Source of the DNA: [Clostridium] methylpentosum DSM 5476
GTDB taxonomy: Bacteria; Bacillota; Clostridia; Oscillospirales; Ruminococcaceae
Direction: 5' to 3'
DNA length: 32,838 nucleotides
Assembly (NCBI GenBank): GCA_000158655.1
Contig: EQ973338.1
Location: forward strand, 183,547 to 216,384
The translations under genes were made by a program, and so were the position numbers. Each line of letters starts with the position of its first letter. The stretch's first letter is position 1. Positions 23,756-31,597 of the stretch are shown piece by piece. The notes beneath the pieces are model-generated. The model was not told the DNA's origin, ran no database searches, and worked only from the letters and a program-made list of their open reading frames with translations.

Positions 23756-25522
23756 TTAAATGGCGTGCTGGTCAGAACTGCTGACAATGCCCCGCTCCGC
23801 GTCAAGCTGCACGGTGATGCCGTTTTTGAGGATGGTGGTCGCGTTCTGCGCGCCGATGATCACCGGCTTGTCGAGGGTGAGCCCTGCAATCGCCGCGTGG
23901 GAGTTGAGGCCGTCCTGCTCGGCAATGATGCCAGAGGAATCGCGTATGAGGTCAATCATGCTGTTGCTCGTCTGAGGGACAACCAGGATGTCCCCTTTGG
24001 TGAAGTTGTGACGGGCCTCCTCTTCGTTCTTCGCCACACAGAGATTGGCGCAGATATTTCCATGGGTAATTCCGGTTCCGGCAAGCAGGATGTTGCCCAC
24101 CACATGCACCTTGATGAGGTTGGTGGTGCCCGAAATGCCCAGAGGCACGCCCGCTGTGATGACGACGAGGTCGCCGCTGTTCAGATACCCTGCCTGAGCC
24201 GCCATGTCCACCACGTGGTCGAACAGTTCGTCAGTTGTGGATTTTTCCTGCAGCATCACCGGGTACACTCCCCATGAGAGGTTCATCTGACGGTAGACAC
24301 GCGGGTCGGTCGAACCGCCGATGATCGGGACGTTTGGGCGGAACTTGCTGATCATCTTGGCGGTGTTGCCCGATTTGGTCACTGTGATGATCGCAGTTGC
24401 GAGCAGGTTGTGCGCCGTGGTCACCGTCGCCTTGGACACCGCGTTGGTGACATTGGTGATCTCCTGGTCAGTCTCTGCCGCACGCGCGGCAAATCTCTTT
24501 TTGTAGTGGATGTTGCGTTCGGTCTGCTCGGCGATTTTGACCATGGTCTGAAGGGATTCGATCGGCCATTTTCCCGCCGCCGTCTCGCCCGAGAGCATAA
24601 TCGCACTGGTGCCGTCGTAGATCGCATTTGCGACGTCGCTCGCCTCGGCGCGGGTTGGGCGGGGGTTCTGCATCATCGAGTCGAGCATCTGAGTGGCGGT
24701 GATCACCTGCTTGCCCGCGAGATACGCCTTTTTGATAATCAGCTTTTGGATTGCCGGCAGCTGCTCAAACGGGATTTCAACTCCCATGTCGCCGCGGGCG
24801 ACCATGACGCCGTCGACCAGGCGGATAATCTCGTCGATGTTGTCAACGCCGTCGCGGTTTTCGATCTTGGCAATGATCTTCATCCAGTGGCAGTTGTGCT
24901 GGTTGAGGATGGCACGCAGTTCCATAATGTCCTGAGCCGAACGCACAAACGAGGCGGCGATGAAGTCAAAACCGGTCTGAATGCCGAACACAATGTCCTG
25001 TTCGTCCTTTTCGCTGATGTAGGGCAGCGAGAGGTGCACGTCGGGGACGTTGATGCTCTTGCGGTCAGAGATCGAGCCGTCGTTGAGCACGGTGCACTCG
25101 ATTTTCTGCGCGTCAAACGAGGTGACCTTGAGGGCGACCAGTCCGTCGTCGATGAGGATTGAGGTGCCCACCTGGATGTCCTCCGGCAGACCCGCGTAGG
25201 TGATGGAGGCGCCGTTTTCATCCCCGAGGCATTCCTTGGTATAAAGGGTAAAGTTCTGCCCTGCCTTGAGCAGGACTTTGCCCCCTTTGATCTTGTGCAG
25301 CCGGATTTCCGGGCCCTTGGTGTCGAGCAGCGTCGCAATCGGAAGGCCGAGCTCTTCCCGCATCGCCACGATTTGGTCAAATCTCTTTTTATGCTCCTCG
25401 TGGGTCTGATGAGAGAAGTTGAAGCGGGCAACATTCATGCCGCCCTTCATCAGTTCACGCAATACGTTTGGATCGTCGGTTGCCGGACCTAATGTGCAAA
25501 TAATCTTTGTTTTTCTCAGCAT
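23756..25522 (-). CDS. pyk: pyruvate kinase with C-terminal PEP-utiliser-like extension
   Basis: A 588-residue pyruvate kinase (phosphoenolpyruvate + ADP to pyruvate + ATP), final glycolytic step, cytoplasmic. Visible are KIICTLGPAT (5-14), NFSHQTHEEH, LDTKGPEIR (near 70), the active-site IIAKIENRDG, the signature MVARGDMGVEIP and NPRPTRAEASDVANAI. After the alpha/beta C domain comes an extra domain (about 500-588) with KGDILVVPQTSN and GLNSHAAI, like the swivelling phosphohistidine domain of PEP-utilising enzymes; this extension is typical of Bacillus and other Firmicutes. The ATG at 25522 has AAAGGTGA upstream; GTG at 25531 is possible. It has its own promoter and terminator and is transcribed alone. 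Confidence 0.97.
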   Translation of the reverse strand: MLRKTKIICTLGPATDDPNVLRELMKGGMNVARFNFSHQTHEEHKKRFDQIVAMREELGLPIATLLDTKGPEIRLHKIKGGKVLLKAGQNFTLYTKECLGDENGASITYAGLPEDIQVGTSILIDDGLVALKVTSFDAQKIECTVLNDGSISDRKSINVPDVHLSLPYISEKDEQDIVFGIQTGFDFIAASFVRSAQDIMELRAILNQHNCHWMKIIAKIENRDGVDNIDEIIRLVDGVMVARGDMGVEIPFEQLPAIQKLIIKKAYLAGKQVITATQMLDSMMQNPRPTRAEASDVANAIYDGTSAIMLSGETAAGKWPIESLQTMVKIAEQTERNIHYKKRFAARAAETDQEITNVTNAVSKATVTTAHNLLATAIITVTKSGNTAKMISKFRPNVPIIGGSTDPRVYRQMNLSWGVYPVMLQEKSTTDELFDHVVDMAAQAGYLNSGDLVVITAGVPLGISGTTNLIKVHVVGNILLAGTGITHGNICANLCVAKNEEEARHNFTKGDILVVPQTSNSMIDLIRDSSGIIAEQDGLNSHAAIAGLTLDKPVIIGAQNATTILKNGITVQLDAERGIVSSSDQHAI

Positions 25523-25569
25523 CCTAATCACCTTTCATCGTTACAACTCTAAAATCTATTCCACAATAC

Positions 25570-25598
25570 ATTATAGTATACCCTTTTGCAAATAGCAA
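25570..25598 (-). promoter_or_regulatory. sigma-A promoter of pyk
   Basis: Minus-strand TTGCTA (25593-25598), 17-base spacer, TATAAT (25570-25575); a second TATACT overlaps just upstream. The leader is about 40 bases. Confidence 0.8.
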
Positions 25599-25664
25599 TT
25601 GGAGGAGAAAGGGAAAAAGAATCGGGGCGCTCACACATTTTTAGTCAGATTCATAAACTGTTAG

Positions 25665-25710
25665 TACCCCAACAGGCCGGCTGATTCGATCGGCCGGCCG
25701 TGTGGGGGTT
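25665..25710 (+). promoter_or_regulatory. long GC-rich hairpin in front of the ABC importer operon
   Basis: The core stem pairs 25675-25685 with 25689-25699 (11 bp, loop TCG) and continues outward as ACA/TGT and CCCC/GGGG with single-base bulges, about 18 bp in all. It ends 24 bases before the ABC start codon. There is no T run on either side, so it is not an ordinary terminator. It could be an mRNA structure or a protein-binding dyad. I found no clear promoter for the operon nearby. Confidence 0.55.
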
Positions 25711-25733
25711 GACAAGAAACTGAGGTGATGGAA

Positions 25734-26495
25734 TTGCAGGAATTTTTAAAAGTGCAAGACATCGTTGAAAAATATCAAGCCGGGAACGGCGAGGTGCTGG
25801 CTCTCGATGGAGTGAGCTTCACCGTGCGCCGGGGCGAATTTATCAGTATTGTCGGTCCGAGCGGATGCGGAAAATCCACTCTGCTCTCGATCATTGCCGG
25901 CCTCGAAAAGCCTACATACGGCACCGTCCTACTGGGCGGCGATGAAATCCACGGCATCGATTCGCGCATCGGCTACATGCTTCAAAATGACAATCTCCTC
26001 GATTGGAAATCAATTTTTCATAATATTTTGCTGGGTCTGAAAATCCAGAAAAAACTCTCCTCCGACAATCTCTCTTACGTTGACCGCTTGATCGAAACCT
26101 ACGGATTGAGCGAGTTTCGCGATAAATATCCCTCCCAGCTCTCGGGCGGTATGCGCCAGAGAGCGGCGCTCATCCGCACCCTTGCCATCCGCCCGCAGCT
26201 CTTGCTGCTCGACGAGGCGTTTTCCGCGCTCGACTACCAGACAAGGCTGCAGGTGACCGATGACGTCAGGCGCATCCTGCGCAAGGAGCACCAGACAACC
26301 ATTATGGTGACCCACGACATCCCGGAAGCGATCAGTATGTCGGATCGGATCCTTGTGCTCACCGCTCGCCCCGGAGTCATCAAGGCGGTTCACGAACTCG
26401 ACTTCGGCGATGAGCTCTCACCGCTGGAACGGCGGAATCACCCGCGTTTCAGCCACTATTTTGGAATGATTTGGGGTGAGCTGAGTGAAGAATGA
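25734..26495 (+). CDS. ABC importer ATPase (SsuB/TauB/ThiZ-like)
   Basis: A 253-residue nucleotide-binding subunit of a nitrate/sulfonate/taurine-type importer. Walker A GPSGCGKST (41-49), Q-loop MLQNDNLLDW (Gln84), signature LSGGMRQR (136-143), Walker B LLLLDEAFSALD (156-167) and H-loop THD (His194) are all intact. It energises uptake with the permease and lipoprotein that follow. I favour TTG at 25734 because GAGGTGAT is spaced correctly for it; ATG at 25728 sits only two bases after GAGG, and GTG at 25725 overlaps the site. The end overlaps the permease start by 11 bases. A long hairpin precedes the gene. Confidence 0.93.
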   Translation: MQEFLKVQDIVEKYQAGNGEVLALDGVSFTVRRGEFISIVGPSGCGKSTLLSIIAGLEKPTYGTVLLGGDEIHGIDSRIGYMLQNDNLLDWKSIFHNILLGLKIQKKLSSDNLSYVDRLIETYGLSEFRDKYPSQLSGGMRQRAALIRTLAIRPQLLLLDEAFSALDYQTRLQVTDDVRRILRKEHQTTIMVTHDIPEAISMSDRILVLTARPGVIKAVHELDFGDELSPLERRNHPRFSHYFGMIWGELSEE

Positions 26496-27297
26496 ATCCA
26501 TTTCAGTCGAACGCAGAAGCTACTTAAAGCGAAAAAAACACCGCCGCACCGCGATTCGGGTCACACAGCTGTCCATTCTCGTGGTCTTTGTGGCCCTGTG
26601 GGAGATTCTCGCCGATATCGGAATTATCGATAGTTTTATCATGAGCTCCCCTTCCCGCATCCTGCGGACTTTCACAAACCTCTCCTCCAACGGACTGCTC
26701 GAGCATCTCGGCGTCACCCTCTACGAAACCCTTGTGGGCTTTGGGCTCGGCGTTGTCATCGGGCTGATTCTCGCCACCCTCCTGTGGTGGTCCGACTTTT
26801 TCTCCAAGGTGAGCGAGCCGTTCCTCGTCGTGCTCAACTCACTGCCGAAAATCGCCCTAGGCCCGGTCATCATCATCTGGGTCGGCGCAGGAACCGGCGC
26901 GATCATCTTTATGGCAGTAGCCATTTCGCTGATCGTCACTGTGCTCGAAATGCTCAACGGCTTTCGCAACACCAACCCCCAGCTGGTGCGAATGGCGCAG
27001 ACCTTCTCCGCCAACAAGCGCCAGATTTTTACCCAAATCGTCTTTCCCTCCAACCTGCACACCCTCTTTAACTCGCTCAAGGTCAACATCGGGCTCTCCC
27101 TCGTCGGCGTCATCGCGGGCGAGTTCCTCGTCTCCAAGGCAGGGCTCGGTTACCTGATCGTCTATGGCGGGCAGGTGTTTAAGCTCGACCTCGTCATGGC
27201 GAGCGTCATCATCCTGGCGGTTGTCGCAGCTGTCCTTTACGAAGTGGTGGTCATCTTAGAACGCCTCGTCACCCGCTTCGTCAGCCACAGCAGTTAG
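26485..27297 (+). CDS. ABC importer permease (SsuC/TauC/ThiX-like)
   Basis: A 270-residue inner-membrane subunit with about six membrane segments. It opens with a basic cytoplasmic tail (RRSYLKRKKHRR), then SILVVFVALWEILADIGIID. The family segments NSLPKIALGPVIIIWVG and the EAA-like coupling loop EMLNGFRNTNPQLVRMAQTF are clear, as is the C-terminal GEFLVSKAGLGYLI. Start is GTG at 26485 inside the end of the ATPase gene with GGTGAG just upstream; translation is coupled. The next gene, the binding protein, is unusually far (227 bases) because of the hairpin repeat. Confidence 0.93.
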   Translation: MKNESISVERRSYLKRKKHRRTAIRVTQLSILVVFVALWEILADIGIIDSFIMSSPSRILRTFTNLSSNGLLEHLGVTLYETLVGFGLGVVIGLILATLLWWSDFFSKVSEPFLVVLNSLPKIALGPVIIIWVGAGTGAIIFMAVAISLIVTVLEMLNGFRNTNPQLVRMAQTFSANKRQIFTQIVFPSNLHTLFNSLKVNIGLSLVGVIAGEFLVSKAGLGYLIVYGGQVFKLDLVMASVIILAVVAAVLYEVVVILERLVTRFVSHSS

Positions 27298-27315
27298 CTC
27301 GGGGCGGGGTTGATG

Positions 27316-27489
27316 CTGGGACTCTGTCCCAGACCCTGCTCAGGGGGCCTTTTGAAAAAGGTCCCCTGAGAACCCCCGAAAACTTCAGATTGTACCCACC
27401 TCCAGGCGGGTGCAATCTGAAGTTCTTGGGGATTGTCAAGGGGCTTCTTTCAAGAAGCCCCTTGACCGGAGTCTGAGGCAGCGCCTCAG
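27316..27489 (+). repeat. composite repeat of five consecutive hairpins inside the ABC operon
   Basis: Five stem-loops follow one another: 27316-27332 (CTGGGAC / GTCCCAG), 27339-27370 (CTCAGGGG-CCTTTT / AAAAGG-CCCCTGAG), 27374-27431 (core AACTTCAGATTG / CAATCTGAAGTT), 27435-27466 (perfect 15-bp stem, 2-base loop) and 27473-27489 (CTGAGGC / GCCTCAG). The last hairpin with its flank recurs inverted at 32807-32838. No coding frame is present. The block separates the permease from the binding-protein gene and may affect mRNA stability or the ratio of the two products. Confidence 0.85.
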
Positions 27490-27524
27490 CACCCCCACAG
27501 CCCCTTGAAATAAGGAGGCTTTCT

Positions 27525-28526
27525 ATGAAACGAGTTGTCAAACTACTCAGTGTTGCCATGGCGGCAATCCTCTGCGTCTCGGTTGCGGGATGCGGCGACA
27601 AATCCGACAGCAAGCTGACCAAACTCAAGGTCTGTGAAGTGACCCACTCCCTTTTCTATGCGCCGCAATACGCAGCGATGTCCGAGGGCTTTTTCGCAGA
27701 GGAAGGGCTGGACATTGAATTGAGCAATGGCGGCGGGGCCGACAAGGTCATGGCGGCAGTACTTACAGGAGATATGGACATCGGCCTCGCGGGCCCAGAA
27801 GCGAGCATCTACGTCTACAACGAGGGGCGCAGCAATTCCCCCAAGGTATTCGCGCAGCTCACCAAGAGAGACGGCTCGCTGCTCATCTCCCGCAACCCGG
27901 TCGACAACTTCTCCTGGGATGACCTCAAGGGTAAGACAGTGATTCCCGGACGCAAAGGCGGCGTGCCCTACATGACGCTCGAGTATGTCATCAAACAGAA
28001 TGGGCTCGACCCTGCAACGGACATGACGCTTGACGACAGCATTCAGTTCGACCTGATGGCGGGCGCGTTCACCAGCGGCACCGCCGACTATGTCACCCTC
28101 TTTGAGCCGACTGCTTCGATGATCATTCAGGAGGGCAGGGGATACCTGGCAACCTCAATCGGCGCGGAGAGTGGCGAAATCCCCTACACCGCGTATTTTG
28201 CCAACCAGGATTACATCAATGACAAAGCCGACATCATCCAAAAATTCACCAATGCGATCGCCAAAGGGCAGAAATGGGTAGCAGAGCATTCGGCGGCTGA
28301 AATAGCTGAGTCGATTGTGGACCAGTTCCCCGACAGCGACATGGACACCCTGACCGCCGCTATCCAGAGCTACAAAGACATTGACGCCTGGAACGCGACC
28401 CCCGTGATGACTGAAGAGGCGTTTAACCGGCTCGAGGACGTCATTATCGAAGCGGGCGAGCTCAGCGGAAAGGTAGAGTTTTCCGCAATTGTTGACAACA
28501 GCTTTGCAGAAAAAGCGGCGCAGTAG
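27525..28526 (+). CDS. ABC importer substrate-binding lipoprotein (SsuA/THI5-like, NMT1 family)
   Basis: A 333-residue lipoprotein with lipobox SVAGC (Cys23). The mature part begins KLKVCEVTHSLFYAPQYAAMSEGFFAEEGLDIEL, the standard NMT1/THI5-like opening, followed by GGGADKVMAAVLTGDMDIGLAGPE and DLKGKTVIPGRKGG. Members bind sulfonates, taurine, nitrate, pyrimidine precursors of thiamine or other small molecules; the ligand cannot be told, and no TPP riboswitch lies upstream of the operon. AAGGAGG is 6 bases before the ATG. It completes the three-part importer, and a terminator follows at 28542. Confidence 0.93.
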   Translation: MKRVVKLLSVAMAAILCVSVAGCGDKSDSKLTKLKVCEVTHSLFYAPQYAAMSEGFFAEEGLDIELSNGGGADKVMAAVLTGDMDIGLAGPEASIYVYNEGRSNSPKVFAQLTKRDGSLLISRNPVDNFSWDDLKGKTVIPGRKGGVPYMTLEYVIKQNGLDPATDMTLDDSIQFDLMAGAFTSGTADYVTLFEPTASMIIQEGRGYLATSIGAESGEIPYTAYFANQDYINDKADIIQKFTNAIAKGQKWVAEHSAAEIAESIVDQFPDSDMDTLTAAIQSYKDIDAWNATPVMTEEAFNRLEDVIIEAGELSGKVEFSAIVDNSFAEKAAQ

Positions 28527-28541
28527 TACAGACCTATCCGG

Positions 28542-28573
28542 GGGAAAGGAGCAGCATCCTTTCCCTCCTTTTG
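28542..28573 (+). terminator. intrinsic terminator of the ABC importer operon
   Basis: Arms GGGAAAGGA (28542-28550) and TCCTTTCCC (28557-28565), 6-base loop, followed by TCCTTTT. It starts 15 bases after the stop of the binding-protein gene. Confidence 0.75.
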
Positions 28574-28707
28574 CTGTGCATCGTGAACATTCGGGCAACC
28601 TTTTTCACTGGGAGCAGCGTTAATTTACACTTCGTTTAGTCATTTTTTCACATCTTTTTAATATACTGGAGAGGGCGGCCAAACGCCCGTGAAAGGAATT
28701 GATCCGT

Positions 28708-28929
28708 ATGCACTACAGTTTTGATCTGTCGATCGGGCAGCTGCTCGACGACCCACACTCCCGCAAAGTTTTTGAACGCAACGTCCCCCAGCTGCTGCAC
28801 CACCCCATGCTCAAAATGGCGCGCGGCTTCCGGCTGCGGGACATCGAAAAATATGCAAGCCAGGTGGGCATCTCCCAGCAGACCATTGCCAAAATCCGCA
28901 AGGAGCTCGACGCGCTCAATCGCAAATAG
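28708..28929 (+). CDS. small helical protein, conserved C-terminal-type domain standing alone
   Basis: A 73-residue soluble protein, mostly helical: SFDLSIGQLLDDPHSRKVFERNVPQLL, then HPMLKMARGFRLRDIEKYA and IAKIRKELDALNRK. This pattern (leaving a short sub-helix, N/H-P-M-x-x-M-A-x-G-x-x-L/R) recalls a short domain found at the C-terminus of many clostridial enzymes such as glycosidases; here it is free-standing. No catalytic residues are visible. ATG at 28708 is chosen over TTG at 28699; AAAGGA lies about 10 bases upstream. No operon partner. Confidence 0.7.
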   Translation: MHYSFDLSIGQLLDDPHSRKVFERNVPQLLHHPMLKMARGFRLRDIEKYASQVGISQQTIAKIRKELDALNRK

Positions 28930-29403
28930 GGCGACCCGCGTCCAACAAAAAATCCTGTACAGCCCCGTTCCCACAGGGCGGGGCTTGCTGTACGGACAAG
29001 CCTGTTGCCGATGTAAAACACTTTGCTCCCCACTTGTACAGGGCCTGGATTTTCCCCAGAATTTCGCCGGCTGTTCCATACGGTTATTTCCGCGTAAAAT
29101 GTCTGGTCAATCGTCACTCTCCGCACAGTACGCGATCTCAAAGACTTCGGCGCCTTTGGAGCCGTATGACATGACACCGGAATTTCGGCCATGCTTGCGT
29201 TCTCACCGTTTAACCAAGTATTGTAAAGTCCTATTGCATTGTCTGCCGAGTTGATCTCCGGCGGGTTGTCGACTCTCTCCTACTACACAGTGTTTTCTTT
29301 GGAAAATTATCTGTACCATCCAGTTTTACGGTTCCCCTCGCTCCCCTTTATCTGCAGGTTTATTGCGTTTTTAGACGCAATGATAGGGTATTCCACTTTA
29401 AAT
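28930..29403. other. intergenic, no gene seen
   Basis: No supported frame. A GC-rich hairpin at about 28954-28996 (AGCCCCG / CGGGGCT with outer GTAC / GTAC) follows the small gene but lacks a T run. A second hairpin at 29362-29381 (ATTGCGT / ACGCAAT) lies just upstream of the palindromic promoter. Confidence 0.4.
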
Positions 29404-29432
29404 TTGACACATTTTAGCTAAAATGCTACAAT
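29404..29432 (+). promoter_or_regulatory. strong orphan promoter with perfect palindrome between -35 and -10
   Basis: TTGACA (29404-29409), 17-base spacer, TACAAT (29427-29432). The spacer contains a perfect 16-bp palindrome, CATTTTAGCTAAAATG (29410-29425), an ideal repressor site. No protein gene begins within 300 bases downstream; a transcript would run through 29440-29700 to the small gene at 29764 and the terminator at 30024. Confidence 0.7.
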
Positions 29433-29717
29433 AGTCGTACAGATTTTTACATAGCCCCTCTTGGATGCCTTCACCGCACCCGTCACAGCATATGCCCATT
29501 CTTTTGTTCTCGGGCCCCGCAGCTGAAACAGGACCATTCAACGGGAGCAGCAAAATGCCTCCGGCTGCATCGGCGTTCGAGCAGAAAAAACACCGCGTTG
29601 CTTTCGATGGCGCTGAAACTGGCGATTCGTTGAGAGAGCTAAATAAAACTGTAAACAGAAAATAGTTGATTTTGGACCCACACGCAACAAAGACGATGAG
29701 ATGACACATCATGCCAT
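29433..29717 (+). ncRNA. possible untranslated RNA or long leader downstream of the orphan promoter
   Basis: The stretch between two good plus-strand promoters has no frame with a ribosome binding site. A 66-codon frame at 29465-29665 and a 104-codon frame on the other strand are both unsupported. If the promoter at 29404 is active, this is either a long leader of the 66-aa gene or a small RNA. No known riboswitch or sRNA motif was recognised. Confidence 0.25.
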
Positions 29718-29745
29718 TTGACAGAAACAGCGGTTATTCTATGCT
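29718..29745 (+). promoter_or_regulatory. promoter of the 66-aa gene
   Basis: TTGACA (29718-29723), 16-base spacer, TATGCT (29740-29745). The RBS AGGGAGG follows within a few bases, so the leader is very short. Confidence 0.65.
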
Positions 29746-29763
29746 TGTAGGGAGGTAAACCCA

Positions 29764-29964
29764 ATGAATGAAGAGTTAAAAACCATATTAACCAGGTTTT
29801 CTCAGTCCGGCTGGGATTTGATTGATTCAGTTTCAAAAGAGTTTTTAAATGGGGCGAACAACAAAACAGCATTGATCCAGGCGATCAAACAAGCTGACGA
29901 ACAGTGTGGAAGTTGTGGATGTGAATTTGATCCCTTGTACAAAAGAGCCTTGCAATTTCTATAA
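29764..29964 (+). CDS. small conserved-looking protein with CGSCGC motif
   Basis: A 66-residue protein of unknown function. It is helical (NEELKTILTRFSQSGWDLIDSVSKEFL, then KTALIQAIKQADEQ) and ends in CGSCGCEFDPLYKRALQFL. The three Cys in six residues could bind a metal or form a redox site. The strong AGGGAGG eight bases before the ATG, its own promoter and a terminator downstream make it a credible gene despite the size. I do not recognise a named family. Confidence 0.75.
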   Translation: MNEELKTILTRFSQSGWDLIDSVSKEFLNGANNKTALIQAIKQADEQCGSCGCEFDPLYKRALQFL

Positions 29965-30023
29965 AAAAGCGGGGGCATAGTCTGACGGAAATCGAGGCGA
30001 GCGCCGCATCAGCACAAAAAATG

Positions 30024-30072
30024 CTCCTCTCCGGGCTGGAAAAAGTCACACAGCCTCAGAGAGGAGTTTTTT
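30024..30072 (+). terminator. intrinsic terminator after the 66-aa gene
   Basis: Outer arms CTCCTCTC (30024-30031) and GAGAGGAG (30059-30066), inner GGCTG / CAGCC, then six T. It ends transcripts from 29404 and 29718. Confidence 0.85.
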
Positions 30073-30102
30073 GTCGGGCCACTCTATCGTTCCTTCTGGC
30101 AA

Positions 30103-30137
30103 CGCAAAACCGGGGGAAAGCAATGCTTTCTCCCGGT
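30103..30137 (-). terminator. hairpin, possible terminator of purH-purD
   Basis: Arms 30109-30121 and 30125-30137 pair over 12 of 13 positions, loop of three, followed on the minus strand by only TTTT. It lies 165 bases after the purD stop, facing the plus-strand terminator at 30024. Confidence 0.55.
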
Positions 30138-30302
30138 GAACTTGTCAACAAAGTCGACATATTCGGGAAGGGCTTCCCCTTCCTCAACCTTTCCCCCTGC
30201 AAATGCCGGAAAATCGACATTTTCCACTCAGCAGTCCGACGTACATGTCGCCGGATTGCTCTTTTTTGCTTGAAATAGGAGTTTTCAGGTGTACGAATCA
30301 TT

Positions 30303-31583
30303 TTATTGCTTTGCGCGCAACGCCCTTTGTCCGATGTCTCTGCGATAGTGCGCGCCCTCAAAGTTGATTTTTTCAACCGCCGCATAGGATTTGGCGAGTG
30401 CTTCAGGCAGATCGCTGCCCAGGCAGGTGACGCCGAGCACCCGGCCGCCGTTGGTTTTGAACGCCCCGTCCTCAAACTTGGTGCCCGCGTGGTAGATGAT
30501 CGCGCCGTCGAGCTGGCCGTTTTCGTCCATCCCCTGCATCTCGATTCCCTTGGGATAGCTCTGCGGGTAACCGCCCGACGCCATGACCACACAGGTGCAG
30601 GTTTCATCCGAAAATGTCACATCGATCTCCGAGAGCTTTTCCGCGTAAATCGCCTCAAAGATCTCCATCAGGTCGGTCTGCAGCAGCGGCAGAACAACCT
30701 GAGTCTCCGGGTCGCCGAACCGGCAGTTGTATTCAATGACCTTGGGCCCCTTAGGAGTGAGCATTAGGCCAAAGTAGAGGCAGCCCTTAAAGGGACGTCC
30801 TTCTGCCTTCATCGCCTCTATTGTGGGGAGGAAAATTTTCTCCATGCACTCCTGTGCCACTGCGGGGGTGTAGTAAGGGTTGGGGGCGACGGTGCCCATG
30901 CCGCCGGTATTGAGCCCTTTGTCACCATCCAGCGCCCGTTTGTGGTCCATTGAGGAAACCATTGGCTTGACGCAGTGTCCGTCGGTGAAAGAGAGCACCG
31001 AGACCTCCGGGCCGGTGAGGAATTCCTCTACAACCAGCTTGTTGCCGCTGGCGCCGAAAATCTTATCCTCCATAATCGAGTGGACAGCGTCTTTTGCCTG
31101 TTCAAAGTCCTCACAGATGAGCACCCCTTTGCCGAGCGCCAGGCCGTCCGCCTTGACGACTGTTGGGTAACTGTTCTGCTCTTTGATGTAGGCAACCGCA
31201 TCCTCTGCCTTATCAAACACTTCATACCCCGCTGTGGGAATGCCGTATTTTTTCATCAGTTCTTTGGAGAACACCTTACTCCCCTCAAGGATAGCGGCTT
31301 TGCTGTCCGGGCCGAAGGTGCGGATGCCGGCCGCCTCAAACGCGTCGACCATGCCGGCCACGAGCGGATCGTCCGGAGCAACCACTGCGAACTCGATTCC
31401 GTTTTCCTTGGCAAACGCGACCATGTTCTCAATCTCCATCGCGCCGATCGGCACGCACTCGGCATCTTTTGAGATGCCGCCGTTGCCGGGGGCGCAGTAG
31501 AGCTTGTCTACTTTGGGGCTTTCCTTGAGCTTGCGGACAATCGCGTGCTCCCGTCCGCCGCTGCCGACTACTAATACCTTCAT
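30303..31583 (-). CDS. purD: phosphoribosylamine-glycine ligase (GAR synthetase)
   Basis: A 426-residue ATP-grasp enzyme of purine synthesis (phosphoribosylamine + glycine + ATP to GAR). The N-domain begins MKVLVVGSGGREHAIVRKL; the PGNGG motif, GPDSKAAILEGSKVFSK, the ATP-grasp segment YPTVVKADGLALGKGV, DHKRALDGDKGLNTGGMG and the metal-binding EYNCRFGDPETQ are all in place. Length is normal. ATG at 31583 has AGGGAG 9 bases upstream and follows the purH stop by 14 bases, so the two are one operon. Confidence 0.97.
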   Translation of the reverse strand: MKVLVVGSGGREHAIVRKLKESPKVDKLYCAPGNGGISKDAECVPIGAMEIENMVAFAKENGIEFAVVAPDDPLVAGMVDAFEAAGIRTFGPDSKAAILEGSKVFSKELMKKYGIPTAGYEVFDKAEDAVAYIKEQNSYPTVVKADGLALGKGVLICEDFEQAKDAVHSIMEDKIFGASGNKLVVEEFLTGPEVSVLSFTDGHCVKPMVSSMDHKRALDGDKGLNTGGMGTVAPNPYYTPAVAQECMEKIFLPTIEAMKAEGRPFKGCLYFGLMLTPKGPKVIEYNCRFGDPETQVVLPLLQTDLMEIFEAIYAEKLSEIDVTFSDETCTCVVMASGGYPQSYPKGIEMQGMDENGQLDGAIIYHAGTKFEDGAFKTNGGRVLGVTCLGSDLPEALAKSYAAVEKINFEGAHYRRDIGQRALRAKQ

Positions 31584-31597
31584 ATCACTGTTCTCCC

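Noticed and set aside
24410-25162. 250-codon plus-strand frame inside pyk
   Set aside because: Shadow of pyruvate kinase.
25600-25733. TPP or guanidine-I riboswitch upstream of the ABC importer
   Set aside because: The conserved strings of either class are absent; only a simple long hairpin is seen.
29398-29712. 104-codon minus-strand frame with several Cys
   Set aside because: No RBS, overlaps a plus-strand promoter at its end, and Cys content alone is not evidence.
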